From NCBI GenBank assembly GCA_046598395.1, contig JBKJIQ010000040.1, positions 124,001 through 188,000 of the forward strand: a stretch of DNA of 64,000 bases. The letters are read 5' to 3'. Below, piece after piece: positions 7,643-16,272 of this stretch (position 1 is its first letter; every line of letters begins with the position of its first letter). This DNA comes from JAENVU01 sp046598395. GTDB lineage: Bacteria > Actinomycetota > Acidimicrobiia > IMCC26256 > JAENVU01. Both the position numbers and the translations under genes were made by a program. The notes below the pieces were generated by a model. That model searched no databases. It was not told the origin of the DNA and was given only the letters and a program-made list of their open reading frames with translations.

Positions 7643-9925
7643 TCAGACCCGGACGGCGTTCATGATGGTGGGGATCGCGTCGCGGTACGCGGCGGTGGCG
7701 GCGGCCAGCGATACATCGAAGGCTCCCGTCGCGACGAGCCGGTCGCCACCGGCGACCCCGACGACTTCCACCACGACGCCGGCCGCCTCTGCTCGAGCGG
7801 TGACGACTGCGAGGTGTTCGGCCGATACCGACAGCACGACCCGTGACGTGGACTCGGAGAAACATGCGAGCGCGTTGCCGACCGTGACCTCGAACCCGAC
7901 CTCGCCATTGATTGCCATCTCCGTGAGCGCGACCGCAAGACCGCCATCGGAGCAATCGTGGACCCCACTGGGAACGCGCTCGCTGACGAGAGTCGAGACC
8001 AAGTTGTGCAATCGCAACGCGACCTCGAGGTCGGCCTCCGGCGGGGCACCGTCGCGAAGTCCGTGCATGGTGGCCCACGCCGACCCGCCGAGTTCGGGGC
8101 GCGTCTCGCCCAGCACCACAATCGTGTCGGCGTCGTTGAGGCGCGGGCTCGGCGGCGCGTCGTGCAGATCGTCGATCAGGCCGATCACGCCTACCACCGG
8201 GGTCGGGTCGATATCGGCGCCGCGGCTCTCGTTGTAGAGGCTGACGTTGCCGCCGACCACGGGGATTCCGAGGGCCACGCAGGCTTCGCTTATACCGTCG
8301 ATCACCTCAGACAGCTGCCACATGACCTCGGGATGTTCCGGGTTCCCAAAGTTGAGACAGTTGACCAGAGCTTTCGGCGTTGCGCCGGCACAGGCCACGT
8401 TGCGCGCGGCCTCGAGTACCGCCAACCGGCCGCCCGTGCGCGGTTCGAGCGCACTAAACCGTGCCGTGCCGTCTACCGAGATCGCGAGCGCGCGCGGCGC
8501 GGCGTCATGGAGACGCAAGACACTCGCGTCGCCGCCCGGCCCCACCACGGTGTTGAGGAAGAGTTGGTGGTCGTACTGGCGGTAGACCCACGAGGGGTCG
8601 GCGATATTCGGTGACGCGAGGAGGGCCAGCAGCTCCGCGCCGAGGTCCGTTCCAGTGGGAAAACGCAGCGCGAGTTCCGCCGCGGGATCACTCGCGAGTC
8701 GGTCGTTATGATCGGCCGGTCTCGCCAGTGGCCGGTGATACACAGGGCCGTCGCCGAGGCTGGCGATCGGAACGTTCGCGATCGGGGTGCGGTCCGACGA
8801 AATTTCGGGGGGCTCATCGCCAATCGGCGGCGCGGGGTTGGTGCCAGGTATTCCGATGGCGTCGAACAACCCGTCGAACACTCGGAAGCGGCCGGAGTCG
8901 GTGACTCGTCCGATCACGGAGGCGGTGACCTCCCACCGGTCGCACAGTGCGAGCAGTTCGTCGAGGTTCGCGGGGGTGACGATTGCCAGCATGCGCTCTT
9001 GGCTCTCGGACGTCATGAGTTCCACCGGATTCATACCCGGCTCGCGGTGAGGCGCTCGCGCCACGTCCACGTCCATGCCCGCGCCGGTCTTGGCCGCGGT
9101 CTCCGAGGCGGCGCACGAGATCCCCGCGGCGCCGAGGTCTTGAACCCCGATCGCCAGACCGGCATCGAGCAAAGCGAGGCAGGCTTCGATCAATTTCTTC
9201 TCTTGGAACGGATCGCCCACTTGGACCGACGGTCGCTTCGCCTCGCTGCCTTCCTCGAATCCCGCTGACGCCAAAACGCTGGCCCCGCCAATCCCATCTC
9301 GACCGGTGGACGCGCCGAGGAGCACCGCGAGGTTGCCAATCCCTTCCGCCCGAGCCAGCACGAGCCGGTCGATCGGCAGGATGCCGAGACAAAAGACGTT
9401 CACGAGAGGGTTGTCTCGATAGCACTCGTCAAAGACAATCTCGCCGCCGATCGTGGGGACCCCCACGGCGTTGCCGTAGCCACTAATCCCGCTCACCACA
9501 CCCTCGAACAGATACCGCGTGCGCGGATCATCGAGCGGTCCGAAACGCAACGGATCCATCACCGCTATTGGCCGGGCACCCATAGAAAAAATGTCGCGGA
9601 TGATGCCGCCCACACCGGTTGCCGCACCTTGATAGGGCTCGACCGCCGAGGGATGGTTGTGGCTTTCGATACGGATCGCCACCGCTTGACCGTCGCCCAC
9701 ATCGATGACCCCGGCGCCCTCTCCGGGCCCAACGAGCACCCAGGGCGCCTCCGTGGGGAACCGTGAGAGGTGCGGCCGCGACGACTTGTAGGAGCAATGT
9801 TCCGACCACATCACGGAGTACATCGCGAGTTCCAGGTGCGTGGGTTCCCGGCCCAGTTCACCGACCACCGCGGCAAGCTCGTCGTCGGTCATACCCAGTT
9901 GTCGGTGCAGAGGTTGGTCGGCCAC
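7643..9925 (-). CDS. purL: Phosphoribosylformylglycinamidine synthase, large subunit
   Basis: 760 residues, the size of the short PurL that works in a PurLQS complex; it lacks the fused glutaminase of the long enzyme. It converts FGAR to FGAM with ATP and ammonia from PurQ. Visible are the N-terminal HRQLGMTDDEL, MWSEHCSYKSSR with the catalytic His region, ESHNHPSAVEP and GVGGIIRDIFSMGARP. The matching purQ and purS lie 1.1 kb upstream on the same strand, separated by pyrE and by a plus-strand gene. It is therefore likely transcribed on its own, with its promoter in the gap shared with the gene at 10066. Confidence 0.97.
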   Translation of the reverse strand: MADQPLHRQLGMTDDELAAVVGELGREPTHLELAMYSVMWSEHCSYKSSRPHLSRFPTEAPWVLVGPGEGAGVIDVGDGQAVAIRIESHNHPSAVEPYQGAATGVGGIIRDIFSMGARPIAVMDPLRFGPLDDPRTRYLFEGVVSGISGYGNAVGVPTIGGEIVFDECYRDNPLVNVFCLGILPIDRLVLARAEGIGNLAVLLGASTGRDGIGGASVLASAGFEEGSEAKRPSVQVGDPFQEKKLIEACLALLDAGLAIGVQDLGAAGISCAASETAAKTGAGMDVDVARAPHREPGMNPVELMTSESQERMLAIVTPANLDELLALCDRWEVTASVIGRVTDSGRFRVFDGLFDAIGIPGTNPAPPIGDEPPEISSDRTPIANVPIASLGDGPVYHRPLARPADHNDRLASDPAAELALRFPTGTDLGAELLALLASPNIADPSWVYRQYDHQLFLNTVVGPGGDASVLRLHDAAPRALAISVDGTARFSALEPRTGGRLAVLEAARNVACAGATPKALVNCLNFGNPEHPEVMWQLSEVIDGISEACVALGIPVVGGNVSLYNESRGADIDPTPVVGVIGLIDDLHDAPPSPRLNDADTIVVLGETRPELGGSAWATMHGLRDGAPPEADLEVALRLHNLVSTLVSERVPSGVHDCSDGGLAVALTEMAINGEVGFEVTVGNALACFSESTSRVVLSVSAEHLAVVTARAEAAGVVVEVVGVAGGDRLVATGAFDVSLAAATAAYRDAIPTIMNAVRV

Positions 9926-9998
9926 CGTTCGATCCTACCGACCGGCTCCTTCGCCATCGAGTCCTGGAGAACGAGCAATCGCCCGAAATAGTGCGGGC

Positions 9999-10041
9999 TA
10001 TGATAGAACATATATCGACGCTGCGTATTGGCGATATATGT
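9999..10041 (+). promoter_or_regulatory. Candidate promoter and AT-rich operator upstream of the 10066 gene
   Basis: A TATGAT hexamer (9999-10004), close to the -10 consensus, is followed by a perfect 10-bp inverted repeat, ACATATATCG at 10008-10017 and CGATATATGT at 10032-10041. In such GC-rich DNA this AT-rich pair stands out. Its position at and just after the presumed transcription start suits a repressor site. The opposite purL promoter may lie in the same gap. Confidence 0.5.
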
Positions 10042-10065
10042 GCCCAAGACCTGAACGGAGCCCCG

Positions 10066-10473
10066 ATGGCTGGACGCAAGACCCCGATGACCGATGAGCA
10101 CAAAGCCAAGCTGGCCGAGGGGCGCGGGCTCAGCCGGCCGGTCCGTGATTACCTGGAAGCGATCGACGGCAACAAGCCCAAGCGGGGCCGCAAGCGCACC
10201 CCAGATTCGATCAAGGCTCGGCTCGAAGTGATCAAAGAGCAGCTGCCGACCGCAGCAATCATGAAGAAGGTCGAGCTGGTCCAGGAGCGGCGCAACCTCG
10301 AAGTCGAGCTCGCCACCATGGGCACCACGGTCGATCTCACCGAGCTGGAAAAGGGCTTCGTTGCGAGTGCGAAGACCTACTCCGCCCGCAAGGGGATCTC
10401 GTATGCGGCCTGGCGCGAGATCGGTGTCAGCGCCGAAGTTCTGAAGAAGTCCGGCATCACCCGCGGTGTCTAG
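10066..10473 (+). CDS. Conserved actinobacterial small basic protein, function unknown
   Basis: 135 residues, highly charged, no membrane segment. The N-terminus RKTPMTDEHKAKLAEGR and a GRKRTPDSIKARLEVI segment look DNA- or RNA-binding-like, with helical Lys/Glu-rich stretches in the middle (IMKKVELVQERRNLEVELA, probably coiled coil) and a C-terminus ending YSARKGISYAAWREIGVSAE, a small helix-turn-helix-like end. I recognise the pattern as a conserved hypothetical protein of actinobacteria but know no function. CGGAG lies 5 bases before the ATG. It sits alone on the plus strand inside the purine region, downstream of a striking AT-rich inverted repeat that may control it. Confidence 0.75.
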   Translation: MAGRKTPMTDEHKAKLAEGRGLSRPVRDYLEAIDGNKPKRGRKRTPDSIKARLEVIKEQLPTAAIMKKVELVQERRNLEVELATMGTTVDLTELEKGFVASAKTYSARKGISYAAWREIGVSAEVLKKSGITRGV

Positions 10474-10479
10474 GAGCCG

Positions 10480-11040
10480 TCAGCTGCCGAACTCGTAGCC
10501 GAGGTCTGGGGCACCGAGCACCGGAACGTAGGGGATGCCACGTTGCCCCAACTCGGCCGCAACCTCGCCACCGCGGTCGAGGAGCAGCGACACCGCGACA
10601 ATCGGGCAATCCAAGGCTTCCACCGCAGGGAGAGATTCCAGAAGCGCTCCGCCCGTGGTCGCGGTGTCCTCCACGATAAGCACTCGTTGCCCCGCCTCGA
10701 GCACGCCGGCGATCTGGCCGCCCGTGCCGTGATCCTTCGGTGCTTTACGAATGGCGAACGACGGCTTCTGCGTCACCATCGCGACGGCGAGTGCCACCGG
10801 AATAGCACCAACCACAGGACCACCGACTGCGTCGTAGTCCTCGGCTCCGATCCCTGCGACCGACAACGCATCGGTGATCGCTTCGCCCACGATCTGCAGG
10901 CAGTCGCCGCGGAAACTCACTTGGCGGCCGTCGAGATACCAGTTGGACGTCCGACCAGAGTTCAACGTGAACTCGCCCTCACGGATTGCGTACTGGCGCA
11001 ACACCGCCGCGAGCGCGTCTTGGGTCGGCCGCAGACTCAC
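10480..11040 (-). CDS. pyrE: Orotate phosphoribosyltransferase
   Basis: 186 residues with the GTG at 11040. PyrE joins orotate to PRPP to give OMP in pyrimidine synthesis. It shows FTLNSGRTSNWYLDGR near the N-terminus, the orotate-binding KAPKDHGTGG region and the PRPP loop VLIVEDTATTGGAL. It is the last gene of the long purine run, 10 bases after the purQ stop, so a pyrimidine gene rides on a purine operon. The longer open frame overlaps purQ and has an implausible Cys/Arg-rich start, which is why the GTG was chosen; the ribosome binding site is weak, suggesting coupling to purQ. Confidence 0.93.
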   Translation of the reverse strand: MSLRPTQDALAAVLRQYAIREGEFTLNSGRTSNWYLDGRQVSFRGDCLQIVGEAITDALSVAGIGAEDYDAVGGPVVGAIPVALAVAMVTQKPSFAIRKAPKDHGTGGQIAGVLEAGQRVLIVEDTATTGGALLESLPAVEALDCPIVAVSLLLDRGGEVAAELGQRGIPYVPVLGAPDLGYEFGS

Positions 11041-11050
11041 GGAATACTTG

Positions 11051-11725
11051 TCATGCCGGGACCGTGACTGATGCCAACAACGACCGCAACAACACCAGGC
11101 CATCCACCGATCCGAGGAGCGCATCGGATGCTCGCTCGGGGTGGGGCATCAACCCCACCACGTTGCGCGCTTCGTTACAGATACCGGCGATGTCGTCACG
11201 CGCACCGTTGGGATTAACGACGTACCGCACCACCACGCGCTCCTCCGCCCGAAGCGCGTGGAGGGTGCGGTCGTCGCAGACGTAGTTTCCCTCAAAGTGG
11301 TTGATGGGAATACGCAGAATCTGGCCAGGTGCGGCCTGGTTCGTGAGCACCGTCGTGACGGTCTCGACGCGCAGATCGACCGACTGACACAGAAACTTCA
11401 GGCCCGCATTCTTCTGCAGCGCACCCGGCAACAGACCGGCTTCACACAGAACTTGGAAGCCGTTGCAGATACCCACGACCGGTCCACCGGCCCCCGCGTG
11501 GGTCGCCACCGCTTCCATGACCGGGGAGAACCGGGCGATCGCGCCAGCGCGCAGATAATCGCCATGAGCGAATCCGCCCGGCACCACGACCACATCGACG
11601 CCGTTGATCGTGGCCTCGGCATGGAAGAGGAGCTCCGCCTCGCCGCCGAGCGCTTCGACGACCCGGACCACATCGAGCTCGCAGTTGGTTCCGGGAAACT
11701 GGACGACGCCAACGCGAGCGGTCAT
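11051..11725 (-). CDS. purQ: Phosphoribosylformylglycinamidine synthase, glutaminase subunit
   Basis: 224 residues, a class I glutamine amidotransferase that feeds ammonia to PurL. Key parts are VVQFPGTNCELD at the N-terminus, the nucleophile Cys in GGPVVGICNGFQVLCEAG, and the His/Glu pair in GLMPHPERA near the end. The ATG at 11725 has GAGG upstream and lies 7 bases after the purS stop. Together with purS and the separate purL it forms the three-part FGAM synthase. Confidence 0.97.
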   Translation of the reverse strand: MTARVGVVQFPGTNCELDVVRVVEALGGEAELLFHAEATINGVDVVVVPGGFAHGDYLRAGAIARFSPVMEAVATHAGAGGPVVGICNGFQVLCEAGLLPGALQKNAGLKFLCQSVDLRVETVTTVLTNQAAPGQILRIPINHFEGNYVCDDRTLHALRAEERVVVRYVVNPNGARDDIAGICNEARNVVGLMPHPERASDALLGSVDGLVLLRSLLASVTVPA

Positions 11726-11732
11726 CGGGACC

Positions 11733-11987
11733 TCATGCCCGAGCCACCGTGATCTCGAATGCCTCGATGACGGGGTTGGCGAGAAGACGGTGACACATCT
11801 CATCGACCTGGGCCCGGGCCGCGGCCTCGGACTCGGCCTCCACCACCAGCCGGACGCATTTCCCGACCTTCACCTCGGTGACGTTGGTGTAGCCCAGCGC
11901 CGGAAGCGCGCGATCCACCACCGCGCCTTGCGGGTCGAGAATGCCGGGGAGATGGGTGATGTCGACAGTGGCTGCGAAGCGCGGCAT
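11733..11987 (-). CDS. purS: Phosphoribosylformylglycinamidine synthase subunit PurS
   Basis: 84 residues, family length. PurS is the small dimeric subunit that bridges PurL and PurQ. The pattern ILDPQGAVVDRALPALGY followed by VGKCVRLVVEAES is typical. The ATG at 11987 gives the conserved start (PRFAATVDI); it lies 10 bases after the purC stop. Confidence 0.95.
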   Translation of the reverse strand: MPRFAATVDITHLPGILDPQGAVVDRALPALGYTNVTEVKVGKCVRLVVEAESEAAARAQVDEMCHRLLANPVIEAFEITVARA

Positions 11988-11997
11988 CGACTCGACC

Positions 11998-12897
11998 CTA
12001 CCCGGCCGCGCGCGGCGACGTCGGGCCGTACCAATCGGCGAAGGCACTCCCGGTGATGCGCTCATACGCGTCGACGTAGCGCTCCCGCGTTCCGGCGATC
12101 ACTGCCTCGGGCAACGCAGGCGCCGGCGCCGTGTGATCCCAGTCGAGCGTGAGGTAATAATCGCGCACGTACTGCTTGTCGAAACTCGGAGGTGATCCTC
12201 CCGGGGCGTAGGAATCGGCCGGCCAATAGCGCGACGAGTCAGGCGTGAGGACCTCGTCGATCAGCAGGAGTCCACCGTTGGGTGCGGTGCCGAACTCGAA
12301 CTTCGTATCGGCCAAGACAATGCCGCGTGACTCCGCGTGGGCGGCGCCGCGCTCGTAGATCGCGATCACCGCAGCTCTGAGCGTCTCGAACATCTCGGCG
12401 CCCACGAGATCGATCGCCTCGGCGTCGGTCATGGGAAGGTCGTGGCCGGAATCGGCTTTGGTGGTGGGTGTGAACCGCGGTTCCGGGAGGCGCTGTGCCT
12501 CCTGCATCCCCGTTGGCATCGACACCCCTTGGACAGTGCCCGACGTTCGGTACTCCCTCCACGCGCCGCCGAAGAGGTAGCCGCGCGCAATGCATTCCAT
12601 CGGGACCGGATCGGTGCGGCGCACCAACATTGCTCGGCCATCCGCCTCGGGACGCGCCGCGGTGGGGAACTCGGCCGGGTCTACCGAGATCACGTGGTTC
12701 GGGAGCAGATCGGCGGTGAGGTCGAACCAGAACGACGAGATCGCGGTGAGCACGCGCCCCTTGTCCGGGATCAGGTCGGGCAGCACGACATCGAATACCG
12801 AGACGCGGTCGGACGCGACCATGAGGATCTGGTCGTCGCCCGCGTCATACAGATCCCGGACTTTGCCGGAGTAAAGGTGCGGAAGATCGATGGTCAT
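11998..12897 (-). CDS. purC: SAICAR synthetase
   Basis: 299 residues. PurC joins CAIR and aspartate with ATP to give SAICAR. Seen are YSGKVRDLYDAGDD at the start (ATP-binding), MECIARGYLFGGAWREY and the DTKFEFG motif, in the longer PurC form common in actinobacteria and fungi. The start codon overlaps the purB stop (ATGA), so it is coupled to purB. No purE or purK is present in this cluster, so the step that supplies CAIR must be encoded elsewhere. Confidence 0.97.
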   Translation of the reverse strand: MTIDLPHLYSGKVRDLYDAGDDQILMVASDRVSVFDVVLPDLIPDKGRVLTAISSFWFDLTADLLPNHVISVDPAEFPTAARPEADGRAMLVRRTDPVPMECIARGYLFGGAWREYRTSGTVQGVSMPTGMQEAQRLPEPRFTPTTKADSGHDLPMTDAEAIDLVGAEMFETLRAAVIAIYERGAAHAESRGIVLADTKFEFGTAPNGGLLLIDEVLTPDSSRYWPADSYAPGGSPPSFDKQYVRDYYLTLDWDHTAPAPALPEAVIAGTRERYVDAYERITGSAFADWYGPTSPRAAG

Positions 12898-14195
12898 GCC
12901 GGAGCGTCCAGTACCTCGAAGATCCGGCCAGTGTTCGCCACGGCTTTCGTCAGATCGAAACAGCCCAGGAGTGTGACGGCGTCGAGCGCCGCAACCACTT
13001 CCGGATCCTCGCGTAGTACATCGATGAACGGACGCCGTTCGTCCCATGTCTTCATCGCGTTGCGCTGCACGATGCGGTAGGCGGTGTCACGCGACTGTCC
13101 GGCTTCGACGAGCGCGAGCAGGACCGGCTGGCTGAAGACAAGGCCGTAGCTCGAGTTGAGATTCTCGATCATGCGCTCGGGGTAGACGACCATCCCCTCC
13201 GCGATGGCACGCATCTTGACGAGCATGTAATAGGCGAGCATGCACGCGTCGGGAAGGATCACCCGCTCCACCGAGGAGTGGGAGATGTCTCGCTCGTGCC
13301 AGAGCGCAACGTTTTCCATGCCCGCCATGAGATCGGCGCGCAAGATTCGGGCGAGGCCGCAGAGCTGTTCGCTCTTCACCGGATTGCGCTTGTGCGGCAT
13401 CGCCGAAGAACCCTTTTGCTTGCCAGCGCGGAACGGCTCCTCCACCTCGCGCACCTCGGTACGTTGCAGATGGCGGATCTCCAGCGCGCACTGCTCCACG
13501 GTCGCTCCCACCGACGCACACGCGTACAGCAGCTCCGCGTGGCGGTCGCGCGCCAACACCTGCGTGGCCGGAACCGGCGTGAGCCCGAGTGCTTCGCACA
13601 CGTACAGTTCGACGAACGGATCGACATTCGAATACGTGCCGACCGCGCCAGAGAGCTTTCCCACCGCCATGCCCGCGCGGGCACGACGAAGCCGCTCGAT
13701 GTCTCGGCGAACCTGGAGTGCCCAGAGTGCCAGCTTCACACCGAACGTGGTGGGTTCCGCATGGATGCCATGGGTGCGCCCTACCATCGGCGTGTCTCGG
13801 TACACATGGGCTTGTGCCGTGATCGCCGCGTCCAACGCTTCCGCCGCTCCGATCAGCAGATCCGCGGCTCGGGTGAGTTGCAGCGCGAGTGCGGTGTCCA
13901 CCACGTCGCTCGACGTGAGGCCGTAGTGCACCCATGCGCCTTCGGGTTGGCCGATCGTTTCTTGCACGATGTCGACGAACGCGGCGACATCGTGCTCGGT
14001 GATCTTCTCGCGTTCGTCGATCGCCGCGACATCGAATCCGGCGCGCGACCGCACCGCGATGGCGGCTGCCTGAGGAACCACACCGAGCTGCGCCCACGCT
14101 TCGGTCGCGAGGATCTCCACTTCGAGCCAAGCACCGAACTTCGCTTCGTCGGTGAAGAGGGCCGACATCTCCGGCAGTGAATAGCGCGGGATCAC
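12894..14195 (-). CDS. purB: Adenylosuccinate lyase
   Basis: 433 residues. PurB cleaves SAICAR to AICAR and adenylosuccinate to AMP. The fumarase/aspartase-superfamily signature GSSAMPHKRNPVKSE, the TSSDVVDTA segment and the catalytic His in GRTHGIHAEP are all intact. Its ATG overlaps the stop codon of the PIN-domain toxin gene just upstream, so translation of this essential enzyme appears coupled to a toxin gene, which is unusual. It is in turn coupled to purC downstream. Confidence 0.97.
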   Translation of the reverse strand: MIPRYSLPEMSALFTDEAKFGAWLEVEILATEAWAQLGVVPQAAAIAVRSRAGFDVAAIDEREKITEHDVAAFVDIVQETIGQPEGAWVHYGLTSSDVVDTALALQLTRAADLLIGAAEALDAAITAQAHVYRDTPMVGRTHGIHAEPTTFGVKLALWALQVRRDIERLRRARAGMAVGKLSGAVGTYSNVDPFVELYVCEALGLTPVPATQVLARDRHAELLYACASVGATVEQCALEIRHLQRTEVREVEEPFRAGKQKGSSAMPHKRNPVKSEQLCGLARILRADLMAGMENVALWHERDISHSSVERVILPDACMLAYYMLVKMRAIAEGMVVYPERMIENLNSSYGLVFSQPVLLALVEAGQSRDTAYRIVQRNAMKTWDERRPFIDVLREDPEVVAALDAVTLLGCFDLTKAVANTGRIFEVLDAPA

Positions 14196-14653
14196 AGTTG
14201 CTCCATCTCCGATTCCAGTGGTGAAACGACGAAACCCGACGACACCGCGGCCACCCGGAGCCGTCGGTCGAACGCAACAAACGTGTCGCAGAACTCCAAC
14301 GATTCACGGGCGACGATCGCGCATGCGAGTTGCACGGAATCGGCGGCGCGCAAGTCGTGACGCGGGAGGAGTTCGGCGGCCCGGTCGAGGACACCGTTAC
14401 TCAACTGCACCGTGGCGAACCGGGGCGGCTGGTAGCTGCTGCCCCGAACGTCATAACTGAACGCAGACACGAGCAGACTCGCATCTTCGGCTGAGAGTTC
14501 ACCGGCCCGGTGTTTGCGCCAGATGGCCGACGGCACCTCGACAACGGAGAGGCCCGAGACCACAATGCGCTCTCCAAGGTCCGAGACTGCGGGGCTCCAC
14601 GCCTCGGTGACATAGCGCTTGACGATGGCGGATGCGTCAACAAAGACCGTCAC
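14192..14653 (-). CDS. vapC: PIN-domain toxin (VapC-like ribonuclease)
   Basis: 153 residues. PIN domains are Mg-dependent RNases; the four acidic residues are in place: Asp6 in VFVDASAIVKRY, Glu in SVVEVPSAIW, Asp in LRAADSVQLACA and Asp in FVAFDRRL. The GTG start overlaps the antitoxin stop (GTGA) as in most vapBC pairs, and the toxin stop overlaps the purB start. The module therefore sits inside the purine gene run, between purD and purB. Family members cleave specific tRNAs or rRNA; the target here is unknown. Nothing suggests decay. Confidence 0.88.
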   Translation of the reverse strand: MTVFVDASAIVKRYVTEAWSPAVSDLGERIVVSGLSVVEVPSAIWRKHRAGELSAEDASLLVSAFSYDVRGSSYQPPRFATVQLSNGVLDRAAELLPRHDLRAADSVQLACAIVARESLEFCDTFVAFDRRLRVAAVSSGFVVSPLESEMEQL

Positions 14654-14949
14654 TCCCCCCGCCCTTCGCTGACGTATTCGGAGAGTGGCCTCCCGGTTGC
14701 GGCTCGCGCCCCTGCGGCGCGGACAAGGTCGGGCTCGGGCGCATGTCCCGCGAGTGGTTCTTGTTCGGCGAGCACCCCTGCGTTGCGGAGTCGCTCCCGA
14801 ATCCGCTCGATCTCGGAACCGGCAGCTTCGGGATCCGTCGCGGCTCGAAAGACCAGGTTCGCCCACTCGTTCATCGACCGACCGGCGGCAGCGGCAGAGC
14901 GCTTCACCCGCTCGATCAGATCCTCATCGGCGCGAATGGTTACCTGCAT
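14650..14949 (-). CDS. vapB: Ribbon-helix-helix antitoxin (VapB-like)
   Basis: 99 residues. The N-terminus MQVTIRADEDLIERVKRSAA followed by GRSMNEWANLVFRAA is a ribbon-helix-helix DNA-binding fold; the C-terminal half is acidic, Pro/Ala-rich and probably unfolded until it wraps the toxin. It is translated ahead of and overlapping the PIN toxin. A perfect 12-bp palindrome covers its start codon and a plausible promoter with no leader lies just upstream, so the pair is likely self-repressed and has its own promoter inside the purine run. Confidence 0.85.
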   Translation of the reverse strand: MQVTIRADEDLIERVKRSAAAAGRSMNEWANLVFRAATDPEAAGSEIERIRERLRNAGVLAEQEPLAGHAPEPDLVRAAGARAATGRPLSEYVSEGRGE

Positions 14950-14985
14950 GCAGGCATGGTAGCAGTCGAGACCTCACTGTCGCAA
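14943..14985 (-). promoter_or_regulatory. Candidate leaderless promoter and palindromic operator of the vapBC pair
   Basis: Read on the minus strand: TTGCGA (14985-14980), an 18-base spacer, TACCAT (14961-14956), then 6 bases to the ATG. The palindrome CCTGCATGCAGG (14943-14954) overlaps the start codon and reaches the -10 box, the position expected for autorepression by the antitoxin. Confidence 0.55.
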
Positions 14986-15021
14986 AAGCCGCGGCGTTCT
15001 CGAGCCGACTGCGGTCTCAAC

Positions 15022-16272
15022 TCATCGCTGCGCTGCGGCGATGTCGGAGCGGCGAACCAGACCCGGCCACGAGATCAAGTCTGCGGCTTCGTAGGCCCGA
15101 GCGCGGGCCGCCGGGATGTCAGCTCCGAGCGCCGTGACCGCGAGTACGCGGCCGCCAGCAGTCATGAGATCGTCGCCCGCGAGCGCCGTCCCGGCGTGGA
15201 AGACCATGACATCGTCCATGGCACCTGCAGCGTTGACTCCGGCGATCACGTGACCGGTCTCGGGAGAACTCGGGTAACCCGGGCTGGCGAGCACCACACT
15301 CACGCACGCGTCATCGCGGAACACCACCGGAGTCCGCAAACGACCGGTGGCGGCTTCCGAGCAGTGCACCGCGAGATCGCTCGCGAGGCGCGGCACCACC
15401 ACTTCGCACTCCGGATCGCCGAACCGCACGTTGTATTCGATCACCTTCGGGCCCTCGGGCGTGAGCATGAGCCCCGCGTACAACACACCTCGATAATCGA
15501 TGCCGTCCTGGCTGAGCGTCGCGAGGGTCGGCGTGACCGCGAGATCCATGATGGTGTCGATCACATCGGCCCCGGCGATCGGGACCGGGGAGTAAGCACC
15601 CATTCCGCCCGTGTTCGGGCCAGCGTCGGCATCGCCCGCCCGCTTGAAGTCTTGGGCCGGAGCGAGCGGTACCCCTTCGAGGCTGCCGTCGCAGAGCACG
15701 AGGAGCGACAGCTCGGGTCCGGTGAGGCCTTCTTCGATCACGACCGTGCGTCCCGCGTCGCCGAACGCACGACCAGCGAGGTATTCGCGCACACCCTCGC
15801 GCGCCTCCGCGATGGACTCGGTGACCAACACGCCTTTGCCTGCGGCGAGGCCGTCGGTCTTGATCACATACAGGCCCGGCAACGTCTCGAGGTAGGCGAG
15901 CGCAGCGTCTTCCTCTGCCGCCCGGAAGGTCGCGTGGCACGCCGTGGGGACGCCGGCCCTCGCCAGCACCTCCTTCATCCAGGCCTTCGAGCCCTCGAGT
16001 CGGGATGCCGCGCCCGACGGGCCGAAGACCGCGAGGCCCCGCTCGCGCAACTCGTCGGCGAGCCCATCGACCAATGGCGCCTCGGGACCGATCACCGCGA
16101 GATCGAACGCGTCGAGACTCTCCATGGCGTCAGTGAACGGGAGACACGGACCGAGCTCGGCTATTCCAGGGTTGCCCGGTGTCGTGACCACACCGTCCAC
16201 GATCGGCGAACGCGCCAGACCCCACGCCAGCGCGTGTTCGCGGGCCCCGTTGCCCACCAGCAGAACCTGCAT
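15022..16272 (-). CDS. purD: Phosphoribosylamine-glycine ligase (GAR synthetase)
   Basis: 416 residues, an ATP-grasp enzyme that joins glycine to phosphoribosylamine. MQVLLVGNGAREHALAW begins the protein, and the ATP-grasp core is seen in YVIKTDGLAAGKGVLV, GPELSLLVLCDG, NTGGMGAYSP and EYNVRFGDPECE. The start codon shares a base with the purA stop (TGATG), so it is coupled to purA. 72 bases separate it from the antitoxin gene. Confidence 0.97.
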   Translation of the reverse strand: MQVLLVGNGAREHALAWGLARSPIVDGVVTTPGNPGIAELGPCLPFTDAMESLDAFDLAVIGPEAPLVDGLADELRERGLAVFGPSGAASRLEGSKAWMKEVLARAGVPTACHATFRAAEEDAALAYLETLPGLYVIKTDGLAAGKGVLVTESIAEAREGVREYLAGRAFGDAGRTVVIEEGLTGPELSLLVLCDGSLEGVPLAPAQDFKRAGDADAGPNTGGMGAYSPVPIAGADVIDTIMDLAVTPTLATLSQDGIDYRGVLYAGLMLTPEGPKVIEYNVRFGDPECEVVVPRLASDLAVHCSEAATGRLRTPVVFRDDACVSVVLASPGYPSSPETGHVIAGVNAAGAMDDVMVFHAGTALAGDDLMTAGGRVLAVTALGADIPAARARAYEAADLISWPGLVRRSDIAAAQR

